This document shows positions 57,301 through 64,000 of a stretch of DNA of 64,000 nt, piece by piece. Numbering within the stretch: position 1 is the first letter of the stretch; every line of letters starts with the position of its first letter. The notes under the pieces were generated by a model. That model saw only the letters and a list, made by a program, of their open reading frames with translations, was not told the origin of the DNA and made no database searches. The translations under genes were made by a program, and so were the position numbers. Origin of the DNA: CAWJJM01 sp963843275. GTDB lineage: Bacteria > Acidobacteriota > Thermoanaerobaculia > Multivoradales > JBCCEF01. The stretch is from positions 1-64,000 of the forward strand of contig CAWJJM010000002.1 of NCBI GenBank assembly GCA_963843275.1, read 5' to 3'.

Positions 57301-60300
57301 TGCGCCAGCACCTCGGCTCCCGCCTTCCCGAGTACATGATCCCGGCCCAGTTCGTCGCCGTCGAGGCGCTCCCGGTGACCGCCCACGGCAAGGTGGACCG
57401 GCGGGCGCTTCCCGACCCCGACCCGGGGCGCCCCGATCTCGCCGAGGAGTACGTGGCGCCGCGCACCGCGGCCGAGGAGGTCCTGGCCGCGGTGTGGGCG
57501 CAGGTCCTGGGCGTCGACCGGGTCGGGATGAACGACAACTTCTTCGCCCTCGGGGGCGACTCGATCCTCAGCGTCCAGGTGATCGGCCTGGCGCGCGAGC
57601 GCGGGCTGGACCTCACGCTGCCGCAGCTCTTCCGCACCCAGACGGTGGCCGGGCTCGCCGCGGAGGCCGGCTTCGGGGCGCCCCCGGAGGCGCCGGCGAC
57701 GCCCAGCGAGCCGTTCGCGATGCTCACCCCGGAGGACCGCGCCAAGCTGCCCGCGGGGATCGTCGACGCCTACCCGATGACCCGGATGCAGGTGGGCATG
57801 GTGTACCACGCCGAGCTCGACCCCGAGCGGCCGCTGTTCCACAACGTCAACAGCTGCGTCCTGCGGCTCGCCTTCGACCACGGATCTGCTCGCCGCGGCC
57901 GTCGACGCGGTGGTGGCGCGGCATCCGGTGCTGAGGACGGCGCTGCACGTCAGCGGGTTCGGCGAGCCGCTCCAGCTCGTCCACGAGACGGTGCCCTCGC
58001 CGATCACCTTCCACGACCTCCGCCACCTCCCGGCCGAGGAGCAGCGGGCGCAGATCCGCCGCTACCACGACGCCGAGGAGGCGCGGCGCTTCGACCTCAC
58101 CCGGCCGCCGTTGATCCGCTTCGCCGTCCACCGGCTGAGCGAGGACACGGTCAGCTTCTCGCTGTCCGAGAACCACGCGATCTTCGACGGCTGGAGCCTC
58201 CACGCGACCCTCGCCGAGATCTTCGAGCACCACCTGGCGCTGGTCCACGGCGAACGGCCGGAGCCCGTGGCGCCGTCGCTGGCCTTCCGCGACTTCGTCG
58301 CCCTCGAACGGGCGGCCGTCGCCTCGCCGGAGCAGCGGCGTTTCTGGCGCGACAAGCTCGCCGGCGCCCCTTCGACCCGGGTCGAGTCGTGGCCCGAGGA
58401 GGCCGCCGGCGGGGCCGCCGCGCCCGCCGCCGGAATGAGCCTGCTGCCGACGCCGCTGCCCAGCGAGCTGCAGCAGGGGCTCGAGCGGCTGGCGCGAGCC
58501 TGCGCGGTGCCGCTGAAGAGCGTGCTCCTCGCCGCCCACCTCAAGGTCCTGTCGCTGGTGACCGGCGAGGAGGAGATCGTCACCGGGCTGCTGTCCAACG
58601 GGCGTCCGGAGACCACCGGGGGCGAGGATGGGCGCGGGCTGTTCCTCAACGTCCTGCCGCTGCGCCTGCGCCTCGGCCGCGGCACCTGGCGCGACCTGGT
58701 GCAGCAGACCTTCGACGCGGAGCGCGAGGTCCTGCCGTACCGGCGCTTCCCGCTGGCGGAGATCCAGCAGGACCAGGGCCGGGACCGGCTGCTGGAGACC
58801 GAGTTCAACTACATCCACTTCCACGTCGTCGAGGAGCTGCTCGGCGGCGGCGAGGTCGGGGTGGTGGCAACCGAGGACCGGGTGGAGCAGAGCGACATGA
58901 CGCTGGCCACCTCGTTCTGGACCACCCCGGGCACCGCGGACGTGACCCTGGTCCTGCGCTACGACACCTCCCGCCTGGGGCCAGGGCAGGCCGGGTGCCT
59001 GGCCCGCACCTACCTCGACGTCCTCGCCGCCGCGGCGGAGGCGGCCGACGAGGAGCACATGGCGCGGGCCTGGCTGACCCCGGAGGCGCTCGCAGCCGTC
59101 TCTGCCGGCCCGGTGCGCGCGATCCCGCAAGCCTCCCTCGGTGAGCTGGTCGCGGCGCGCGCCGCCGACTTCCCGGACGCGGTGGCGGCGGTCTGCGCCG
59201 GGCGCAGCGTCACCCTCGGCGAGCTGGTGGCGGCGGCGGATCGCGCGGCGCGGGCCCTGCTGCGCCGCGGCATCGGGCCCGGAAGCACCGTCGCCCTGCT
59301 CTTCGAGCCTTCCATCGAGGGGCTGACCGCCATGCTCGCCGTGCTGCGCACCGGCGCCGCCTTCCTCGCCGTCGACCCCGACAGCCCGGCGGAGCGCACC
59401 CGCTGGATGCTCGCCGACGCCGACCCCCGGCTGCTGCTGACCCGCCGCGGCCTCGCCGACCGGGTGGGCGACGCCGGCCGCGAGGTCGTCTGCCTCGACG
59501 AAGCGCTCACCGCGGGCCCCGCCGCGGCCGCCGCCGGCCCCGCTTCGCCGCCGCTGCCGTCCGTCGACCCCGGCCTGCCCGCCTACCGCGTCTATACCTC
59601 CGGCTCCACCGGCCGGCCGAAGCCGGTCGTCGCGACCCATCGGTCGGTCGCCAACTACCTCTCCTACCTCGCCGAGGAGCACGGACTCGGGCCCGACGAC
59701 GCCGTGCTCCAGGTCGCGGCGTGGTCCTTCGACGCTTCGGTTCGCGACCTGCTCGGCCCGCTCCTCGCCGGCGGCCGGGTGCTGATTCCCGACCCCGCGG
59801 CGGAGCGCGGCCCGCAGACCCTCGTCGCCCTGGCCGCCGCGGAGCGGGCCACCGCCGTCCTCAGCGTCGTCCCGACCCTGCTGCGGGCGATGCTCGACGA
59901 GGTGGAGCGCTCGGCGGCGGACCTGCGCGTCCCTGCGGCTCCTCCTCGTTTCCGGCGAGCCGTTGCATCGCGAGGACGTGGAACGGGTCGAGTCGCAGCT
60001 CGGGCCGGAGGTGCGGCTGGTCAACCAGTACGGGCCCAGCGAGTGCACGATGACCAGCACGTACCAGGTCGTCCGGCCGCTGGCCTGGGGGGGAGGTCCG
60101 GCCGTCGGCAGGCCGATCCGCAACGCCCGGGCGTACGTGCTCGGCCCGGCGGCGGCCCCGGTCGCCCCGGGGGCGGTGGGGGAGGTCTGGATCGCCGGCG
60201 CCGGCCTCGGCCCGGGCTATCCGGGCCGTCCCGCCGCCACCGCCGACGCCTTCCGCCCGGACCCCTTCGCAGCCCAGGGGGCGCGGGCCTATCGCACCGG

Positions 60301-61208
60301 CGACCTGGCGCGGTTGCTGCCGGACGGGTGCCTCGAGTTCCGCGGCCGGGCCGATCGCCAGCTCAAGGTGCGGGGCGTGCGGGTCGAGCCCGCCGAGGTC
60401 GAGGCGGCGCTGGTCCGCCTGCAGGGCGTCGCGGCGGCGGCCGTGGGGGCGCTCCCGGGCGAGGGTCCCGAGGGGGTGCGCCTGGCGGCCTGGATCGTCG
60501 CTTCGGGCGGCTCGCCGGCGCCCGAGGCGCTGCGGCGGTCGCTGAGCGCCGAGCTGCCCGAAGCGATGATCCCGACGGTGTGGAGCGAGATCGCCGAGCT
60601 GCCGCGGCTGGCCAGCGGCAAGGTCGACCGCGCCGCCCTCCCCGTCCCCGACGCGGCGCGCCCGTCTCTGGAGACGGCGTACGTCGCGCCGCGGAGCCGG
60701 GCTCGAGGCGGAGCTGTGCGCGTTGTGGGCCGAGCTGCTGGCGGTCGAGCGGATCGGCGTCGACGACGACTTCTTCGCCCTCGGCGGCCACTCCCTGGTC
60801 GCGACGCGCCTGGTGGCGCGGGTCCGCGAGCGGTTCGCGGTCGAGCTGCCGCTGCGAGCGCTGTTCAACGCACCGACGGTCGCCGGAATGGCCGGGGCGG
60901 TGGAGCAGGCGCGGCAGAGGGGTACGGGGCACGGCGACGGTGCGGGGCACGGCGACGGTGCGGCGCCCGGCGGCGAGGTCGACGGCGGCCAGACGGGGCG
61001 GCAGCGGGGGCAGCGGAACGAGCAGCAGGACCGCCGCCAGCCGGGTGGGCGGGGGGACGGCGAGAGCGCCCAGGAGCGCCAGCGCGGCCAGGTCGACCGC
61101 TCGGCCGCGGCCGCGGCGGCGGTCGAGGTCGAGGAGCTGTCGGAGGAGGAGGTCGACGACCTGCTCGCCGAGCTGCTCGAAGAGGAGAGCCATGACGGTC
61201 ACCGCTAG
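54390..61208 (+). CDS. NRPS4: (C-A-T)x2
   Basis: About 2,270 residues after correction; codes Thr and unassigned. ATG 54390 overlaps the NRPS3 stop (ATGA). Frame breaks near 54470, 54780, 55128, 57882, 59937 and 60705. After the last carrier an unusual Gly/Gln/Arg-rich linker of about 75 residues, partly built from a tandem 18-bp repeat, leads to an acidic helix (VEVEELSEEEVDDLLAELLE), a typical C-terminal docking helix. The stop TAG 61206-61208 lies 17 bp inside NRPS5. Confidence 0.87.
54515..57670 (+). other. Module 13 of NRPS4: C-A(Thr)-T with GGDS carrier
   Basis: C domain HHIVSDG at about 54919. A code DFWNIGMVHK, the classical Thr code (FDFSVW, VLNQTPS, WVIFGGEA, NMYGITETTVH). Carrier FFALGGDSILS at about 57540, the Asp-type motif. 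Three frame breaks fall in the C domain (54470, 54780, 55128). Confidence 0.85.
57715..60920 (+). other. Module 14 of NRPS4: C(unusual clade)-A(unassigned)-T
   Basis: C domain of the module 9 clade (DAYPMTRMQVGMVYH, VPLKSVLLAAHLKVLS), active site ENHAIFDGWS at about 58172, again Asn for the first His, following the Thr-loaded carrier. The A domain is atypical: FDASVRDLLGPL, AVLSVVPTLL, LLLVSGEPL and NQYGPSECTMT give DARSLSQMTK, which I cannot assign; the A3 region reads SGSTGRPKPVVATH. Carrier FFALGGHSLVA at about 60768. Frame breaks near 57882, 59937 and 60705. Confidence 0.78.
60921..60956 (+). repeat. Two tandem 18-bp units in the NRPS4 C-terminal linker
   Basis: GGTaCGGGGCACGGCGAC at 60921-60938 and GGTgCGGGGCACGGCGAC at 60939-60956, differing at one base, with a degenerate third start at 60957. 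In frame they encode a Gly/His/Asp linker (GTGHGDGAGHGDGA). The copies are multiples of three, so expansion keeps the frame. Confidence 0.8.
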
Positions 61209-64000
61209 CGCCGCCGTCGGCGAGCTCCCCCGCGAGGAGAAGCGCGCCCTCCTGGCCCGCCTGCTCGCCGAGCGGCGCGCCAGGGAGGGCGGCGCGTATC
61301 CGCTCTCCTTCGGGCAGCTCCGGCTGTGGTTCCTCGACCGGCTCGAACCCGGCAATCCGGCGTACAACATGCCGGCCGGAGCGCGCCTCGTCGGCCGCCT
61401 CGACCCCGGAGCCCTGGCGGCGGCGGTGAGCCGGATCGTGCGCCGGCACGAGCCGCTGCGCACCGCCTTGCGCGAGCAACTCGGCCGCCCCGTCCAGGTG
61501 GTGCTGCCGCCGGCGCCGGTGGCGCTGCCGTCGGTCGACCTGTCGGCCCTCGCCGGGGCGGTGCGGGAGGGGGAGGCCCGGCGCCTGGCCGCCGCCGAGT
61601 CGCTGCGCTCCTTCGACCTGGCGGCCGGCGTGCCGCTGCGCACGCTGGTGGTGCGGCTGGAACCGGAGGAGCACCTGTTCCTGGTGACCTTCCACCACGC
61701 GATGTGCGACGAGTGGTCGCGAGGCATCTTCGTCGGCGAGCTCGCCGCGCTCTACCGCGCGGCGGTCACCGGCGATGCGCCGCGGCTGCCGGAGCTGACC
61801 CTCCGCTACGCCGACTACGCGGTGCGCCAGCGCGACAGCCTGCAGGGTGGGCGGCTGGCGGCGCAGCTCGCCTTCTGGCGCCAGCAGCTCGCCGGCGAGA
61901 TCCCGGTGCTCGAGCTGCCGGCGGACCGCCCGCCTCCCGCCGACCCCTCGGGGCGTGGAGCCAAGCGCCGGGTCGAGCTGCCGGCGGACCTGGCGCGCGC
62001 GCTCCGCGAGCTGGCGCGGCAGCGACGGGCGACGCCGTTCATGGTTCTGCTGGCGGCGTTCCAGGCCCTGCTCGTCCGCTACAGCGGGGAGAGCGACGTG
62101 CCGGTGGGAACCCCCGTCGCCGGCCGCGACGGCAGGGACACCGAGCCGCTCATCGGCTTCTTCGTCAACACCCTGGTGCTGCGCACCGACCTCGACGGCG
62201 ACCCGTCCTTCCTCGCCGCCGTGGATCGCGTCCGCGAGGTCGCCCTCGACGCCTTCGCCCACCAGGACCTGCCTTTCGAGCGGCTGGTCGAGGAGCTGGC
62301 GCCGGACCGCGACCTGGCCCACGACCCGTTCTTCCAGGTGATGTTCGTGCTGCAGAATGCGCCGTCCGCCGGCGCCGTGGAGCTGCCGGACCTGCGGGTC
62401 ATGCCGCTGGCGGTCGACGGCGGCACGGCGAAGTTCGACCTCCGGTTCTCGTTGGTCGACGACGGCCTCGGCTTCTCGGGGTTCCTCGAGCACAAGGTGG
62501 ACCGCTTCGACGCGACGACGGCCGAGCGGATGCTGCGGCACTTCACGAACCTGCTGCGGTCGGCGACCGAGAGCCCGCAGCGCCGCCTGTCCGATCTCTC
62601 CCTGCTCGGCCGGGCGGAGCGCCATCAGCTGCTGGTCGAGGCGAACGACGCCCGCCGCGCCGGGCTCGCCGGAGACGGGTTTCTCGATCGCTTCGCCGCC
62701 GAGGCGCGGCGGCGGCCCGACGCGGTGGCCGCCAGCAGCCGGGGCGCCGCGCTGACCTACCGACGGCTGGCCGAGTCGGCGCTGGCCGCGGCTCGCGGCC
62801 TCGTCGCCGCGGGAGTGGGGCCGGGAGACGTCGTGGCGCTGGCCGGCGAGCGCGGGCCCGACCTGCTGACCGCGATCCTCGCCGTCCTCGCCGCGGGCGC
62901 CGCCTGGCTCCCCCTCGATCCGCGGCATCCGGCGGAGCGGCTGCGCACCGTCCTGGAACGCAGCGGCGCATCGCGGGTGGTCGCCAGCGGTCCGCCGCTC
63001 CCCGCCGTCGCCGAGGCCGTCTCCGCGCTGCCGCCCGGCCGCGTCGGGATCGTCCCTCTCGACCGGCTCCTGGCCGCGGGCGAGGCCGATCCTGCCGCCG
63101 CGGTGCCGCGCTACCAGGACCCGCGGAGCCTGGCCTACGTCATCTTCACCTCCGGCTCGACGGGGATGCCGAAGGGCGCGATGGTGGAGCACCGCGGGAT
63201 GTACAACCACCTGCTCGCCAAGGTCGACGACCTGCGGCTCGGCGAGTCCGACGTGGTCTCCCAGAACGCCCCCCAGTGCTTCGACATCTCGGTGTGGCAG
63301 ATGCTCGCGCCGCTCGCCGTCGGCGGCCGCGTGGCCTTCGTCGCCGACGAGGACGCCGAGGATCCGCTCCGCCTGGCGCGGGCGGTCGAGGCGGCAGGGG
63401 TCACCGTGCTCGAGGTGGTCCCCTCGGTTCTCGGCGCCCTGCTCGAGGAGCTGGGGCGGGAGGGCGTCGAGGCCCCCGGGCTGGCCGCGCTGCGCTGGCT
63501 GCTGGTCACCGGGGAGGAGCTCCCGGCGTCCCTCTGCGCGGCCTGGCTGCGGCGCTGGCCGGCGGTGCCGATGGTCAATGCCTACGGACCGACGGAGTGC
63601 TCGGACGACGTCACCCACCACGTCGTGCGGCGGGCGGAGGCCGGGCCGGTGCCGATCGGCCGCACCGTGGCCAACCTGCGCCTCTACGTCCTCGACCGCA
63701 CCCTGCGTCCGGTCCCGCTGGGCGTCGCGGGGGAGCTCTACGTCGCCGGGGTCGGGGTCGGCCGCGGCTACCTCAACGACCCGGGCCGCACCGCCGGCGG
63801 CCTTCCTGCCCGATCCCTTCGCGCCGCAGCCGGGCGGCCGGCTCTACCGCACCGGCGACCTGGTCCGCCGCCGGCCCGACGGTGGCCTGAGCTTCCTCGG
63901 CCGGATCGACCATCAGGTCAAGGTGCGCGGCTTCCGCATCGAGCTCGGGGAGGTCGAGGCGGCGCTGCGCCGCCACCCGGCGGTGCGCGAGTGCGCCGTG
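61192..64000 (+). CDS. NRPS5, partial: C-A(Dab/Dap-like), runs off the window
   Basis: ATG 61192 overlaps the NRPS4 stop region by 17 bp. The N-terminal helix (LPREEKRALLARLLAERRA) is a usual NRPS docking start. C domain (61290-62620): active site HHAMCDE at about 61695, with Glu for the motif's Gly. A domain from about 62680: IFTSGSTGMPKGAMVEH, code DIWELTADD plus an unseen Lys517 (FDISVW, VLEVVPSV, WLLVTGEE, NAYGPTECSDD), the diaminobutyrate code, with Dap as an alternative. One frame break near 63798, after GVGRGYLNDPGRTAG. The A domain is cut by the window edge within its C-terminal part, so the carrier and everything downstream are out of view. Confidence 0.87.
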   Translation, partial: MTVTASAAVGELPREEKRALLARLLAERRAREGGAYPLSFGQLRLWFLDRLEPGNPAYNMPAGARLVGRLDPGALAAAVSRIVRRHEPLRTALREQLGRPVQVVLPPAPVALPSVDLSALAGAVREGEARRLAAAESLRSFDLAAGVPLRTLVVRLEPEEHLFLVTFHHAMCDEWSRGIFVGELAALYRAAVTGDAPRLPELTLRYADYAVRQRDSLQGGRLAAQLAFWRQQLAGEIPVLELPADRPPPADPSGRGAKRRVELPADLARALRELARQRRATPFMVLLAAFQALLVRYSGESDVPVGTPVAGRDGRDTEPLIGFFVNTLVLRTDLDGDPSFLAAVDRVREVALDAFAHQDLPFERLVEELAPDRDLAHDPFFQVMFVLQNAPSAGAVELPDLRVMPLAVDGGTAKFDLRFSLVDDGLGFSGFLEHKVDRFDATTAERMLRHFTNLLRSATESPQRRLSDLSLLGRAERHQLLVEANDARRAGLAGDGFLDRFAAEARRRPDAVAASSRGAALTYRRLAESALAAARGLVAAGVGPGDVVALAGERGPDLLTAILAVLAAGAAWLPLDPRHPAERLRTVLERSGASRVVASGPPLPAVAEAVSALPPGRVGIVPLDRLLAAGEADPAAAVPRYQDPRSLAYVIFTSGSTGMPKGAMVEHRGMYNHLLAKVDDLRLGESDVVSQNAPQCFDISVWQMLAPLAVGGRVAFVADEDAEDPLRLARAVEAAGVTVLEVVPSVLGALLEELGREGVEAPGLAALRWLLVTGEELPASLCAAWLRRWPAVPMVNAYGPTECSDDVTHHVVRRAEAGPVPIGRTVANLRLYVLDRTLRPVPLGVAGELYVAGVGVGRGYLNDPGRTAGGLPARSLRAAAGRPALPHRRPGPPPARRWPELPRPDRPSGQGARLPHRARGGRGGAAPPPGGARVRR

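Noticed and set aside
15780..60720. Many separate small NRPS genes created by the frame breaks
   Set aside because: Breaks fall within single domains, with motifs continuing on both sides and no ribosome sites or start codons at the junctions.
1..64000. CRISPR arrays, rRNA genes, insertion sequences
   Set aside because: No regularly spaced repeats, rRNA-like conserved segments or transposase reading frames were found.

Overview
The window is very GC-rich and reads as a bacterial contig carrying most of one very large lipopeptide nonribosomal peptide synthetase (NRPS) cluster. Nothing in it fixes the phylum. The mix of riboflavin genes, an ERMP1-like M28 peptidase, a fatty-acyl-AMP-ligase-primed NRPS and extreme GC would suit an Acidobacteriota- or Myxococcota-like soil or marine organism (low confidence). 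About thirty single-base indels break otherwise perfect coding frames. The coordinates below are frame-corrected gene extents. The indels look like consensus errors: two near-identical module copies are each intact exactly where the other is broken.

Left flank (1-8.6 kb): ribD and ribE with an unrecognised translationally coupled gene, an outer-membrane-type beta-barrel gene, a low-specificity L-threonine aldolase, a ribbon-helix-helix/ParE toxin-antitoxin pair with its own promoter and operator, a DoxX membrane protein, a 70-bp duplicate of the aldolase 3' end, and a divergent M28 metallopeptidase with about nine membrane segments.

Cluster (8.8 kb to the right edge, all + strand, nearly every junction overlapping): an SbnA-type N-(2-amino-2-carboxyethyl)glutamate synthase, an unusual ATP-grasp-like protein, a SyrP/TauD-type Fe(II)/2-oxoglutarate oxygenase, then five NRPS genes. 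NRPS1 is FAAL-ACP followed by four C-A-T modules. NRPS2 has five C-A-T modules and ends in an extra C domain. NRPS3 opens with a C domain that has lost its catalytic histidine, then A-T and two C-A-T modules. NRPS4 has two C-A-T modules. NRPS5 starts a module that runs off the window. No epimerisation, thioesterase, reductase, MbtH, transporter or phosphopantetheinyl transferase gene is in view, so the cluster continues to the right.

Adenylation codes read by eye against GrsA give: acyl-Leu-Leu-X-Ala-(aminoadipate-like)-X-Dab/Dap-Ser-Gln-Gln-Gln-Asn-Thr-X-Dab/Dap-..., a lipopeptide of at least 15 residues. The SbnA homologue probably feeds the diamino-acid positions. The oxygenase and the histidine-less C domain may cooperate in beta-hydroxylation. 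Two unusual C domains follow the Ser and Thr carriers and could be dehydrating.
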